DNA from: Candidatus Dechloromonas phosphorivorans
GTDB taxonomy: Bacteria > Pseudomonadota > Gammaproteobacteria > Burkholderiales > Rhodocyclaceae
Assembly (NCBI GenBank): GCA_016721185.1
Contig: JADKIP010000013.1
Location: 21,001-85,000, forward strand
Length of the DNA: 64,000 nucleotides
Reading direction: 5' to 3'
Part shown: piece after piece, positions 8,904 through 17,440 of the stretch
How the letters are laid out: every line of letters starts with the position of its first letter
How positions within the stretch are numbered: the stretch's first letter is position 1
Made by a program: the position numbers and the translations under genes
The notes under the pieces: model-generated
The model's input: the letters and a program-made list of their open reading frames with translations, nothing else
What the model was told of the DNA's origin: nothing
Databases searched by the model: none

Positions 8904-10213
8904 GCTTTGTTTTCCTTGCTTGCGGTCACAATCCACACCGGGTTCTGGGCGGCCAGTCGGTGCATGTCGAGAATGGGTTGGCTGCGGCTGGCCTGGAGCT
9001 GGACGACATCCCAGACCGCGCCGGCCTCTTTTAGGGCGGCAGTTGCGCCGGCCAGGTTTTCGATGGTGACGAAATTCATCACCAGCCGGCCAGCCGGTTT
9101 CAGGCGGGTGAGGATCAAGCGGATCAATTCGCCCAGTTCGCCGCCCGAACCGCCGATGAATACGGCATCCGGGTCCGGCCAGGTGTCGAGTTGGGCCGGC
9201 GCCTTGCCTTCGCACAGCGTGTAATTGCCGACGCGGAAACGCTCGGCATTGGCCCGAGCATTGGCCGCATCGCCCTCGTTTTTCTCGATTGCCCAAACAT
9301 GGCCGTGCGGGGCGAGGCGGGCGCATTCGAGGCCGACCGAGCCGGAGCCGGCACCAATATCCCAGACGATGGCGTCTGGTTTCAGCCGCAGCTTGGCCAA
9401 CGACAAGGCACGGGCTTCCTGCTTGGTAATCAGCCCTTTTTCCGGCGAACGCTGGATGTATTCGAGGTCTTCCAGGCCGAAAGCGGGTACGAAGCTGGGA
9501 TGCGTGGCCGTTGCGCTACGCTCAACCAGCACGACGTTAGGCTCGGGAAATTGGCGATTTTCGACGTCGACCGCAGCAAGTCCGCTGAAAACTGTTTCAT
9601 CGGGCAGCAGCAGACGGCAGGCGATGGAAAGCTTCACCTCGTCGCCATAGCCGGCCGTGATCAAGGCGCGCGCCAGTCGGGCCGGGTTGTTGTCCGGGCC
9701 GGTGAACAGCGCGACGCGAGGGTTCAGGGCAATCGCCCGCATCAGCTTGTAGAGGCCGTGCGCTGGCGTGGCGCCGACAAACCATTCGCCGGCATCGGCG
9801 GTATGGCAGGTCGAAATCTTGATGTCCTGCCAGGGCGTCTTGAAGCGGGCAAAAGCCAGTTGCAGGGTGGAAACCGCCGGCAAAATCTCGAAGCCGTCGC
9901 GGCCCAGCTTGCCGGTCAGCCACGAGGCAATGCCGTGGCAAAGCGGGTCGCCGGTGGCCAGCGCGACCACCGTTTTGCCGGCATCCCGGGCGGCCAGCAT
10001 CCAGCCCGGCACCTGCCCGAGCTTGCCATCCATGTCGATCAACTCTGCCGTCGGCGCAAGGTGACTGCCGACCAGCGCCAGCGTGCGGCCGGCCCCGATC
10101 ACGACATCGGCGCCGGCCAGTCGCTGGCGAGCGCTGTCGGAAAGGCCGGCCCAGCCGTCGTCGAGAATGCCAAGAAGGCAAACTGGCAAGGCGCAGTATT
10201 CAGAGGATTTCAT
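8900..10213 (-). CDS. cobL: Precorrin-6Y C5,15-methyltransferase (decarboxylating), CbiE-CbiT fusion
   Basis: 437 residues with two domains. The first half is CbiE (GILDDGWAGLSDSARQRLAG, ALATGDPLCHGIASWL). The second is CbiT, a Rossmann methyltransferase with IVWDIGAGSGSVGLECARL near residue 260 and DAVFIGGSGGELGELI. It methylates C5 and C15 and removes the C12 acetate carboxyl. I chose ATG at 10213 (MKSSEYCALPVCLLG), which lies inside the last codons of cbiD; a longer start at 10252 is less likely. Confidence 0.93.
   Translation of the reverse strand: MKSSEYCALPVCLLGILDDGWAGLSDSARQRLAGADVVIGAGRTLALVGSHLAPTAELIDMDGKLGQVPGWMLAARDAGKTVVALATGDPLCHGIASWLTGKLGRDGFEILPAVSTLQLAFARFKTPWQDIKISTCHTADAGEWFVGATPAHGLYKLMRAIALNPRVALFTGPDNNPARLARALITAGYGDEVKLSIACRLLLPDETVFSGLAAVDVENRQFPEPNVVLVERSATATHPSFVPAFGLEDLEYIQRSPEKGLITKQEARALSLAKLRLKPDAIVWDIGAGSGSVGLECARLAPHGHVWAIEKNEGDAANARANAERFRVGNYTLCEGKAPAQLDTWPDPDAVFIGGSGGELGELIRLILTRLKPAGRLVMNFVTIENLAGATAALKEAGAVWDVVQLQASRSQPILDMHRLAAQNPVWIVTASKENKA
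9566..9575 (-). repeat. Uptake-like motif (in cobL)
   Basis: TGCGGTCGAC followed by GTCGAAAATCGCCAATTTCC. Confidence 0.7.
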
Positions 10214-11357
10214 CTTCTTCCAGTCGACAAATAAACTGCCCCTCGAAATCACAAACGAGGATGCTCAGGTGGTAATTGCCCGGGTAACAGGTTTTCAGGC
10301 TGCGAATCGCCTTGCCGGCGAGCGCCCGGTGGAACGCTACGGTCAACCCTAAAATTGACAGTTTTTCAGCCGCGAACCGGGCGGTTTCGGCGGCGCGGAT
10401 TTCTTCCACCAGTTCAGCCGGCGCACCGACTTCCTCGGCTGATTCAGCGAGGATGTCGCGGTCGATCTCGGCCTTCCAGGCATGGGTAACGGACAGCCCC
10501 TGACACATTTTGGTCAGCTTGCCGACCATCGCGCCAACGTAAACCTTGGGGAATTCACGTTTGACCGCCGAGGTGAAAGCCGCCTTCACAAAGTCACCCA
10601 TCTGCACGAAGCAGGATTCATCCAGTTCAGGCAACTGCCGCATGGCGAATTTTTCGGTACGCCCGCCGGTGGTGAAAATCACCGTGGTCTGGCCCTGCTT
10701 CGCCGCCACATCCACCGCCTGCACGACGCTGGCGCGGAAAGCGGCGGTCGAATAGGGCCGCACAATGCCGGTGGTGCCGAGGATGGAAATGCCGCCGAGA
10801 ATACCGAGCCGGGCATTCAGCGTCTTCTTGGCCATTTCGTCGCCGAGCGGCACGGAAATGGTCACTTCCAGCCCGTCGTGATCGAGCAGTTCACCCGCCA
10901 CCGCCCGCACGTTGTCGATGATGTTGCGGCGTGGCACCGGGTTGATCGCCGGGCCGCCGACTTCCAGCCCGAGGCCGTCCTTGGTGACGACGCCGACCCC
11001 GAAGCCGCCCTTGAGCAGGACTTCGCCGGCACGATGCTTGAGGATGCGAACATCGGCCGTCATGTGCGCGCCATGCGTGGCATCCGGGTCATCGCCGGCA
11101 TCCTTGACGATCACCGCATGGGCCAGCCCGGCCACTTCTTCGACGTAGCCATCGGTCACGGCAAAGCTGACCTCGCTGCCATTCGGCAGACGGCAGACAA
11201 CGCTATCAGCGACCTCGCTATTGAGCAGGCCAAGCGTCGCTGCCTTGGCCGCCGCCGCCGAGCAGGCGCCGGTGGTGAAACCGGTGCGGTTGCCGCGCTC
11301 GCGCCGGCCGTCGCCTTTACGGACTTTGGCCGGTTTGCTTTCTTCGCTCATGCTCAT
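10200..11357 (-). CDS. cbiD: Cobalt-precorrin-5B C1-methyltransferase
   Basis: 385 residues with the hallmark start of CbiD, RTGFTTGACSAAAAKAA, then VGVVTKDGLGLEVGGPAINP and LGILGGISILGTTGIVRPYS. CbiD is the anaerobic-pathway C1 methyltransferase, which places this operon on the cobalt-early (anaerobic) route together with CbiX and CbiG. Start MSMSEESKPAKVRKG at 11357, 8 bases after the cobH stop. The gene overlaps the start of cobL. Confidence 0.95.
   Translation of the reverse strand: MSMSEESKPAKVRKGDGRRERGNRTGFTTGACSAAAAKAATLGLLNSEVADSVVCRLPNGSEVSFAVTDGYVEEVAGLAHAVIVKDAGDDPDATHGAHMTADVRILKHRAGEVLLKGGFGVGVVTKDGLGLEVGGPAINPVPRRNIIDNVRAVAGELLDHDGLEVTISVPLGDEMAKKTLNARLGILGGISILGTTGIVRPYSTAAFRASVVQAVDVAAKQGQTTVIFTTGGRTEKFAMRQLPELDESCFVQMGDFVKAAFTSAVKREFPKVYVGAMVGKLTKMCQGLSVTHAWKAEIDRDILAESAEEVGAPAELVEEIRAAETARFAAEKLSILGLTVAFHRALAGKAIRSLKTCYPGNYHLSILVCDFEGQFICRLEEDEIL
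10338..10347 (+). repeat. Uptake-like motif (antisense in cbiD)
   Basis: TACGGTCAAC followed by CCTAAAATTGACAGTTTTTC. Confidence 0.65.
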
Positions 11358-11364
11358 GTCTCGC

Positions 11365-12042
11365 TCAGGCCGCCAGCTTGTTCTGCTCGGCTTCCGCCAG
11401 CGACAGCATGGCGTGAATGGCGGCGACGACCAGCGTCGAGCCGCCCTTGCGGCCCTTGATGGCGACCCACGGCACCTCATTCAGCGTCATCATCAAATCC
11501 TTCGATTCAGCCGCCGAAACAAAGCCGACCGGCATCGCCACAACCAGCGCCGGGCGCACGCCTTCTTCGCGGATCAGGCGGACCAGTTCGATCAGCGCGG
11601 TCGGTGCATTGCCGATGCCGACAATCGCGCCATCGAGCTTACCCAGGCGGTGCGCCTTGCGCATCGCCTGCACGGCGCGGGTGCTGTTTTCCAGCCTGGC
11701 CTGGGCGATTACGTCCTCGTCGGAAATGTAGTGATGGGTGGTCAGGCCGAAATGCTGCAAACGTGGCTTCGAGAGGCCGACGCAGATCATTTCGACATCG
11801 GCAACGATCGGCGTGTTGCCCTTGAGCACGGCCTGAAAACCGGCGCGCATGGCGTCCGGATGGAAGGCGGTGAGGCCGTTGAATTCAAAATCGGCGTTGG
11901 CGTGGATCATCCGGCGCACCAGCGGCCATTGCTCGGCGCTGTAGTTGTGCGGGCCGGCTTCGGCGTCGATCACGGCAAAGGAATCGTGCTCGATGGCACG
12001 GCCGGCTTCGGTCAGTTGTTCGGTAACGGTATTGGTCGTCAT
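11365..12042 (-). CDS. cobH: Precorrin-8X methylmutase
   Basis: 225 residues starting MTTNTVTEQLTEAGRAIEHD. The conserved RRMIHANADFEFNGL segment contains the catalytic histidine of CobH/CbiC, followed by PIVADVEMICVGLSK and VGIGNAPTALIELVRLIRE. It moves the C11 methyl to C12 to give hydrogenobyrinate or cobyrinate. GGAG stands 5 bases before the ATG. Confidence 0.94.
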   Translation of the reverse strand: MTTNTVTEQLTEAGRAIEHDSFAVIDAEAGPHNYSAEQWPLVRRMIHANADFEFNGLTAFHPDAMRAGFQAVLKGNTPIVADVEMICVGLSKPRLQHFGLTTHHYISDEDVIAQARLENSTRAVQAMRKAHRLGKLDGAIVGIGNAPTALIELVRLIREEGVRPALVVAMPVGFVSAAESKDLMMTLNEVPWVAIKGRKGGSTLVVAAIHAMLSLAEAEQNKLAA

Positions 12043-12055
12043 GGTGTCTCCGTAA

Positions 12056-13000
12056 TCAATCGTGTTTGTGGGCGCAGCCCGGGTGCGGCTGATGTGCGTG
12101 ATTGTGGTCATGCCCATGCCCGTCTTGGTGTCCGTGGCCGCAGCCCGGAGATTCCCCAAGCACAGCGGTGTGGCTGTGGTCATGCAAATGCTCCTCCTCG
12201 GCTGCTTCGCGGTACTTGCAGCCGTCGCATTCGAGCATCCGGCCTTCCGGCAACTCGCCATCAACCTTGCTGTCGAGCAGATCGAAAATGCCCTTGTCGA
12301 AGCCGAAATGCTGGCCCAGCGCAAAGGAAATCTGCGGATATTGCTGCTGCAAACGCTCGACCTGCGCCTTGATGCGCTCGATCAGCACGCCGGAGAAGAG
12401 ATAAACCGGGACGATGCAAATCTGCATCATGCCCAGCTTGACCTGGCGCTGAACCGTCGTTTCCAGCCGTGGCCAGGTCACGCCGGTAAAGGCCAGATCG
12501 ACCAGCTCATGCTCGTTGGCCTCGAATACCCAGCGCGCCATCTTGGCCAGTTCCCCATTCGCCCCGGCGTCGGACGAGCCGCGACCGAGCAGCACAACGC
12601 CGGTCGTCATCGGGTCCGGCACCGCCAGTTGTTTCATCAGGCCATCGAGCTGGCCTTGCAGCACGGCAAAAATTTCACGCCCCATGCCGAGGTGGCGGGT
12701 AACGCCGAACTCGACTTGCGGATGACGCGCCCGCGCCTCGTTCAGCGCTGCCGGCAGTTCCATCTTGACGTGGCCGGCGGCGTTCAGAATGAAGGGAATG
12801 ACCAGCACCTTCTGCGCCCCGCGGGCGGCGCGGTCCAGGCCGTCGGCAAGCAGCACTTCGGCGTGTTCGATAAAGCAGACTTCGATGCGCCAGTCAGGGT
12901 GGCGTTCGCGCCATTGGGCGGCGAAATGCAGGGTTTCCTTGTTGCCGTCGCGGTTGCGCGAGCCGTGGCCGACCAGGAGGATGGCGGTGTCGTTATGCAA
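12056..13000 (-). CDS. cbiX: Sirohydrochlorin cobaltochelatase CbiX with His-rich tail
   Basis: About 314 residues with two tandem chelatase domains: ILLVGHGSRNRDGNKE at the start and TTGVVLLGRGSSDAGANGEL near residue 150. The C-terminus is a metal-binding His-rich tail (HLHDHSHTAV, CGHGHQDGHGHDHNHAHQPH). It inserts cobalt into sirohydrochlorin; the tail likely buffers or delivers the metal. I prefer TTG at 13000 because GGAG lies 7 bases upstream. ATG at 13039 would give 13 more residues and a deeper overlap with cobM, but has no ribosome site. Confidence 0.93.
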   Translation of the reverse strand: MHNDTAILLVGHGSRNRDGNKETLHFAAQWRERHPDWRIEVCFIEHAEVLLADGLDRAARGAQKVLVIPFILNAAGHVKMELPAALNEARARHPQVEFGVTRHLGMGREIFAVLQGQLDGLMKQLAVPDPMTTGVVLLGRGSSDAGANGELAKMARWVFEANEHELVDLAFTGVTWPRLETTVQRQVKLGMMQICIVPVYLFSGVLIERIKAQVERLQQQYPQISFALGQHFGFDKGIFDLLDSKVDGELPEGRMLECDGCKYREAAEEEHLHDHSHTAVLGESPGCGHGHQDGHGHDHNHAHQPHPGCAHKHD

Positions 13001-13844
13001 TGGGGTTCTCCAGTGGGTGTGCGGCGTTGTGTTCAGCATTTTTTTCAGCGCTATCCGGCTCGGTCAGGGCACTCGCCTTGCGGAAGCGGTGGGTGAAAGC
13101 CGGGTCGTAAAGCTTGGAACGGATCAGGTCCGGCCAGTCGGCGGCGCCCAGCGTCGGGCTGGCGACGATCATCGCCTGGCTGCCGACCTTCTCGGCCTGG
13201 CACTTCTGTTTGATGTCCCTGATCGTGCCGCGAATGATTTTTTCTTCGCCCGGCCAGCTCGCTTTCTGCACTACCAGAATCGGCGAATCTTCCGACCAGC
13301 CCGCCGCCAGCAAGGCAGCCTGCACCTTGTGCAGGAGCGTGATCGACAGGTAAATGCACAGCGTCGTCTTGTGCGCGGCGAGCGATTCGAGATCCTCGCC
13401 CGGCGGCATCGGCGTCCGCCCGGCAACCCGGGTGAGGATCACCGTCTGCGTCACCTCCGGCAGCGTCAGCGTTTCGCCGGCTGCCGCCATCGAGGCCATC
13501 GCCGAGGAAACACCGGGGACAACCGCCCACTCAATGCCGGCGGCGGTCAGCGGCTGGGTCATTTCGATCAACGCACCGTACAGGCCGGGGTCGCCGGTTT
13601 GCAGGCGGACGACGGTTTGATGCTGGCGCGCCTGAGCGATCAGCCAGTCGGTCATTTCGTCGAGCGTCATGTCCTTGGAGTCGCGGATTTCGCAGCCATC
13701 GGGGGCGTAGAGCGTGGCGGCCTGGTCGACCAGCGAGCCGGCAAAAAGCACGGCGCCGGATTGTTCCAGCAGCTTGCGCGCCTTGACGGTCATCAGGTCG
13801 GGATCGCCGGGGCCGGCGCCGACGAACCAGATTTTTCCGGTCAT
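12993..13844 (-). CDS. cobM: Precorrin-4 C11-methyltransferase
   Basis: 283 residues starting MTGKIWFVGAGPGDPDLMTV, the CobM/CbiF tetrapyrrole methylase motif. Also seen are LQTGDPGLYGALIEM and PGVSSAMASMAAAGETLTLP. It methylates C11 of (cobalt-)precorrin-4. It is the first biosynthetic gene after a 634-base gap that separates it from the cobalt transporter genes, and it overlaps cbiX by 8 bases if the TTG start of cbiX is right. Confidence 0.95.
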   Translation of the reverse strand: MTGKIWFVGAGPGDPDLMTVKARKLLEQSGAVLFAGSLVDQAATLYAPDGCEIRDSKDMTLDEMTDWLIAQARQHQTVVRLQTGDPGLYGALIEMTQPLTAAGIEWAVVPGVSSAMASMAAAGETLTLPEVTQTVILTRVAGRTPMPPGEDLESLAAHKTTLCIYLSITLLHKVQAALLAAGWSEDSPILVVQKASWPGEEKIIRGTIRDIKQKCQAEKVGSQAMIVASPTLGAADWPDLIRSKLYDPAFTHRFRKASALTEPDSAEKNAEHNAAHPLENPIA

Positions 13845-13903
13845 TGGGTGCTACCTCGCAAGGGGGGCGGTGAAACGAGCCGGTCGGAGACAGTTGCGCC
13901 GTC

Positions 13904-13923
13904 ATTCCCGCGCAGGCGGGAAT
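13904..13923. repeat. REP/dRS3-like palindrome
   Basis: ATTCCCGCGCAGGCGGGAAT, within the first duplicated block between cobM and cbiO. Confidence 0.8.
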
Positions 13924-14063
13924 CCATCGGCTGCCTGAATTTTGGGCAGGGTCGGCGTGAAAGGGAGTGGTTTTCCCCCTCCCCGTCAAGGGGAGGGCCG
14001 GGGTGGGGATGGGGTGTTTTTTGGCTTCGTTTAGCCGTGTTTTCCGCGCTTGAGGCGCGGGCG

Positions 14064-14093
14064 TACTTTCTTTTGCTTCGCCAAAAGAAAGTA
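14064..14093. repeat. Perfect 12-bp hairpin
   Basis: TACTTTCTTTTG, loop CTTCGC, CAAAAGAAAGTA. The same kind of hairpin followed by GCCAAAGAAAAGGCGACCC is, to my knowledge, a frequent intergenic repeat in beta- and gammaproteobacteria. Confidence 0.75.
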
Positions 14094-14284
14094 GCCAAAG
14101 AAAAGGCGACCCCTGGGTCGGTGCCGGCTACGCCGGTTCCTTGCGCTACTCGGTGAGCCGGGCGACTCGCTAAACTCGCCTGCGGCTCAGACAACGCGAG
14201 TCGAAGGCCCCCGGCTCCCCTGCGTTGCTCAGCACCTCGCAAGGGGCCCGGTGAAACGGTCCGGGTTGAGACGCCTGGGTTGTC

Positions 14285-14304
14285 ATTCCCGCGCAGGCGG
14301 GAAT
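14285..14304. repeat. REP/dRS3-like palindrome
   Basis: Second exact copy of ATTCCCGCGCAGGCGGGAAT, within the second duplicated block. Confidence 0.8.
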
Positions 14305-14451
14305 CCATCTGCAGCCTGAATTTTGGGCAGTGTCGGCGTGACGAGGACTGGTTTTCCCCCTCCCTTTTATGTCCCGCAGGGACGGTATCCCTTGGGGCAA
14401 GGGGAGGGCCGGGGTAGGTATGGGTGGCAGTTGCGTGTTTCGCCTTCGTGC

Positions 14452-14461
14452 TGCGGTCAAC
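14452..14461 (+). repeat. Uptake-like motif (3' of cbiO)
   Basis: TGCGGTCAAC followed by GCTGAAATTCAGGCAAATTA, at the cbiO stop. Confidence 0.75.
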
Positions 14462-14478
14462 GCTGAAATTCAGGCAAA

Positions 14479-15336
14479 TTAGCATGTCGTTTCCTGGGTG
14501 ATTTTTGCTTCGGCCAGCATGGTGAGCAGACTTGCTGTGCAGCGTGGCGGTGGGTTTGCCGGCAAGATGCCGCGTTCGACCAGGGCGCGATGCAGGGTGA
14601 TGACTTGCGGCAGCGGCAGGCCGACGGCGGCTAGCGCTTCGGCGTGTTCGCCGAGGTCGGTGGCATTCAGCGAGGCGGTGCAGCGGCCGGCGGCCATCAG
14701 GTGAATTCGCTCGGCCCAGCGGTAGGCAAAATCAATATCGTGCGTGGCCATCAGCAGTGTGATGCCGGCCGCGTGCAGTTGGTCGAGCACGGCCAGTAGC
14801 TCTTGCTGCATGGCGTGGTCGAGGCCGGCCATCGGCTCGTCGAGAATGAGCAATGTGGGTTGCATGGCCAGCACGCCAGCGATACAGACGCGTTTTTTCT
14901 GGCCGAAACTGAGGTTATGCACTGCCTTGTCGGCGTGTTCGGTCATGCCGACGGCCTGCAAAGCCGCTGCGACACGCTGGCGTACCGTGGCCATGTCGAG
15001 CCCGAGATTGAGCGGCCCGAACGAGACGTCTTCCTGAACGCTGGCGGAAAAAAGTTGATGATCCGGGTTCTGGAAAACCATGCCGACCTGGCTGCGTAAG
15101 GCCCGCAATCCGGCCCGGCTGTAGTCGACCGCCATCCCCGCGTAGCGCACGACGCCGGTTTGCGGGCGAAGCAGGCCGTTGGTGTGTTGGAACAGGGTCG
15201 TTTTGCCCGAGCCGTTGGCGCCGATCAGCACATTGCGGCTACCGCGCTGGATGGCGATTGAGCAGGCGTCGAGGCCGACGCTGCCATCCGGATAGCGATA
15301 GCTGATCTGGCACAGTTCAAGCAAGGCGTCGTTCAT
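14479..15336 (-). CDS. cbiO: Cobalt ECF transporter ATPase CbiO
   Basis: 285 residues starting MNDALLELCQISYRYPDGSV. ABC ATPase motifs are IGANGSGKTTLFQHTNGLL (Walker A), VFQNPDHQLF (Q loop, typical of ECF ATPases), NLSFGQKKRVCIAGVLA (signature) and LLILDEPMAGLD (Walker B). It powers cobalt import with CbiQ, CbiN and CbiM. The ATG overlaps the cbiQ stop. Confidence 0.95.
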   Translation of the reverse strand: MNDALLELCQISYRYPDGSVGLDACSIAIQRGSRNVLIGANGSGKTTLFQHTNGLLRPQTGVVRYAGMAVDYSRAGLRALRSQVGMVFQNPDHQLFSASVQEDVSFGPLNLGLDMATVRQRVAAALQAVGMTEHADKAVHNLSFGQKKRVCIAGVLAMQPTLLILDEPMAGLDHAMQQELLAVLDQLHAAGITLLMATHDIDFAYRWAERIHLMAAGRCTASLNATDLGEHAEALAAVGLPLPQVITLHRALVERGILPANPPPRCTASLLTMLAEAKITQETTC

Positions 15337-16073
15337 GCCCAGCTCACGGCGAGGACGATCAAGCCTGCGCCAGCCAGCCCGGCAATGCGGCAATCGCGGC
15401 GGCTGTGGGCGAAGCTCGGTTCGAGAAAGCGCAGCGGGCCATCGTTGTTGCGCGCCAGCGCCGCCAGGTGCAAGGCATGGGCGCGCTGCCAGACTTGCAG
15501 CGTCAGGTTGGCTGCCAGCCCGCCCAGCGAGCGGATGACGAGGCGCGGCGTGGCGTAACCGAGGCGGGCCGATTGGGCGGTCAATGTCTCATGGACGGCA
15601 GCGGAAAAGACGAACAGCATGCGGTAGCAGAGGACCATGATTTCGAGCAGCAACGCCGGTACTTTGAGGCGGCGGAGCAGGGCGATCAGGTCGATCAGCG
15701 GCGTGGTCAGGACGAGAAAAAGCAAGGCGGCCAGTGAGCCGAGCGAGCGGGTGCCGACTTCGGCCAGCTTCAGCAAACCGCCTGACGTCAGCTTGAGCGC
15801 CGGGGTGCCATCGCCGATATCCAGCGAAAAAGCCAATGACAAACTACCCAGCGCGAGAAAAAACAGGGCTGGCGTGGCAACGCGCAGGTAGCAGGACGGC
15901 GCGATGCCGGCGCCGAATACGGTAAGCGCCACCACCAGGCTGGCGATGATTGCTGCGGTCAACGGCGAATTTGCGGCAAAAACCGCAATGAAAGCGCCGG
16001 CCGTAAAAAGCCCCTTGGCGGCGGGAGATACCCGCCGCCAGCGGTTGGTGTAGGCCGATTGCTCAATCAGCAT
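15333..16073 (-). CDS. cbiQ: Cobalt ECF transporter membrane subunit CbiQ
   Basis: 246 residues with several membrane helices (FIAVFAANSPLTAAIIASLV, ATPALFFLALGSLSLAFSL, LGSLAALLFLVLTTPLIDLI). The coupling segment LRRLKVPALLLEIMVLCYRM and a later SARLGYATPRLVIRSLGG-type region match the EcfT/CbiQ family. It couples ATP hydrolysis by CbiO to the CbiMN substrate unit. It overlaps cbiN by 11 bases and cbiO by 4. Confidence 0.93.
   Translation of the reverse strand: MLIEQSAYTNRWRRVSPAAKGLFTAGAFIAVFAANSPLTAAIIASLVVALTVFGAGIAPSCYLRVATPALFFLALGSLSLAFSLDIGDGTPALKLTSGGLLKLAEVGTRSLGSLAALLFLVLTTPLIDLIALLRRLKVPALLLEIMVLCYRMLFVFSAAVHETLTAQSARLGYATPRLVIRSLGGLAANLTLQVWQRAHALHLAALARNNDGPLRFLEPSFAHSRRDCRIAGLAGAGLIVLAVSWA
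15954..15963 (+). repeat. Uptake-like motif (antisense in cbiQ)
   Basis: TGCGGTCAAC followed by GGCGAATTTGCGGCAAAAAC. Confidence 0.7.
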
Positions 16074-16422
16074 CGGGCTGCTTTTCCGGGCTGGCTGCGT
16101 TGTGCTGTATGCCCCGCCGGATTTTTTCTCGGGTTACCGAAACGCCCAGGTAATAGCCAATGAAGCCGGCGCCTAGCGCCGCTTGCAAGGCAAACAGCAG
16201 CGAGGAAATTTCGCCGCTGGCTGGTTCCAGAATTGGCTTGAACCACGGCTGGTAGGCCGGCGCGATTTCGCCGATCAGGTCTTTTGCCTTGTTATCGGCC
16301 CCGGCAAAAATTTCGGCCGGTTTGCCATCGGCATCCGCTGCCGGCTTTTCCACCAGCCAGAGCGGCAGAGCGGCGAGCAGCACCACGGCAATCAACAGCA
16401 GCCAATTTTGATAGCACTTCAT
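16063..16422 (-). CDS. cbiN: Cobalt transport protein CbiN
   Basis: 119 residues: an N-terminal membrane helix (NWLLLIAVVLLAALPLWLV), a periplasmic loop with FAGADNKAKDLIGEIAPAYQ and PWFKPILEPASGEISSLLFA, and a second helix (GAGFIGYYLGV). This is the two-helix CbiN layout, the auxiliary subunit of the cobalt transporter. It overlaps cbiM by four bases and cbiQ by eleven. Confidence 0.93.
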   Translation of the reverse strand: MKCYQNWLLLIAVVLLAALPLWLVEKPAADADGKPAEIFAGADNKAKDLIGEIAPAYQPWFKPILEPASGEISSLLFALQAALGAGFIGYYLGVSVTREKIRRGIQHNAASPEKQPDAD

Positions 16423-17096
16423 GCCCGTAACTCTTGGGGCGGCAGCAGCTTCATATCCTGTAATTCCTGCGGATTGAAGCGGGCCAGGGCGTTGAAAATG
16501 ACAACGGTGAGCAGGCCTTCGCTGATCGCCAGCGGGATCTGGGTCAGTGCAAAAATGCCGGCGAACTTGGCAAATGACGCGGTAAAACCGCCGATTGGGT
16601 CGGGGAATGCCCAGGCCAATTGGGCCGAGGTGGTGACGTAAGTCAGCAGATCGGCCAGGCTGGCGGCGAGGAAAACGCTGACGGCAAACGAACACTTGAT
16701 GCCGCGGGCCAGCCGGAAAATAGCGGCGGCGGCAAAGGGGCCGACGATGGCCATCGAAAACAGGTTGGCGCCCAGGGTGGTGAGGCCGCCGTGGGCGAGC
16801 AGCAGCGCTTGAAAGAGCAGGACGACGGCACCGATCGGCGCCATTGCGGCGGGGCCGAAGAGCAGGGCACCGAGCCCGGTGCCGGTGGGGTGTGAACAAC
16901 TGCCGGTCACCGACGGTAGTTTCAGGGCCGAAAGTACAAAGGAAAAAGCGGCGGCGACGCCGAGCAACATGCGCTGTTCCGGCTTGTCGCGGATACGTTT
17001 TTTGACGGCGTGCAGGCCGTAGGCGACAAACGGTGCCGAGGCCAGCGTCCAGCCGACGGCATGTGCGAAGGGCAAAAAGCCTTCCATGATGTGCAT
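16419..17096 (-). CDS. cbiM: Cobalt transporter substrate-binding membrane protein CbiM
   Basis: 225 residues starting MHIMEGFLPFAHAVGW. The N-terminal Met-His-Ile-Met segment is the cobalt-binding hallmark of CbiM. VTGSCSHPTGTGLGALLFGP and VLLFQALLLAHGGLTTLGAN are family signatures. It is the first gene of the operon, about 135 bases after the riboswitch. GGGAGAG precedes the ATG. Longer frames upstream have no ribosome site. Confidence 0.95.
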   Translation of the reverse strand: MHIMEGFLPFAHAVGWTLASAPFVAYGLHAVKKRIRDKPEQRMLLGVAAAFSFVLSALKLPSVTGSCSHPTGTGLGALLFGPAAMAPIGAVVLLFQALLLAHGGLTTLGANLFSMAIVGPFAAAAIFRLARGIKCSFAVSVFLAASLADLLTYVTTSAQLAWAFPDPIGGFTASFAKFAGIFALTQIPLAISEGLLTVVIFNALARFNPQELQDMKLLPPQELRA

Positions 17097-17229
17097 CTTT
17101 CTCTCCCACAGCGAGAAACGGCAAAAAATGCCAAGCGGGGGAAAGCAATTGCAGATCGGAAGAGGTGGCCGCAGCAATGAAAACGCAGGCGCAAATCAAC
17201 AGAACCGCTCCCATCACCCCGGGGATTGG

Positions 17230-17440
17230 CACTACATTTGATTTAGGCCGGTCTTCTGGCTCGCCTTCAATCTAGTTTGCCAACCTTCCCGTGCGAACAC
17301 AGTGGCGTAGGGCAGATTCGTCAGGCTTACAGCAGCGGGGGCTGCGCCGGAATGGTTGAGTTGTTGGCTCGAACGTCACCGGCTTCCCGTTTCACCCGCC
17401 CCATGATCATGAGGCAAGGCACCTAAAGCGGGGCGGAGTA
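17230..17440 (-). ncRNA. Cobalamin riboswitch
   Basis: Reading the minus strand, the leader holds AAACGGGAAGCCGGTG, then GCTGCTGTAAGCCTGACG, the B12-box part GCCACTG, GGGAAGG and AGCCAGAAGACCGGCC in the right order and spacing. This is the classical adenosylcobalamin riboswitch. It sits directly upstream of cbiM, so the transporter genes, and probably the whole cob operon behind them, should be turned down when B12 is plentiful. Confidence 0.95.

Larger units (their letters stand above)
13854..14430. repeat. Imperfect direct duplication flanking a hairpin element
   Basis: Two related blocks, about 13854-14015 and 14230-14430, share the same order: CCTCGCAAGGGG, CGGTGAAACG, a palindrome ATTCCCGCGCAGGCGGGAAT, GCCTGAATTTTGGGCAG, GTCGGCGTGA, TTTTCCCCCTCCC and GGGGAGGGCCGGGGT. 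Between them lies about 215 bp with a strong hairpin. No gene is convincing in this 634-base interval. It looks like a non-coding repeat cluster in the middle of the operon. Confidence 0.7.

Noticed and set aside
15370..15380. GCCAGCCAGCC in cbiQ and another near 25083 in nnrS as leader motifs
   Set aside because: They lie inside coding sequence, on the other strand, and lack the exact AGCCAGCCA.
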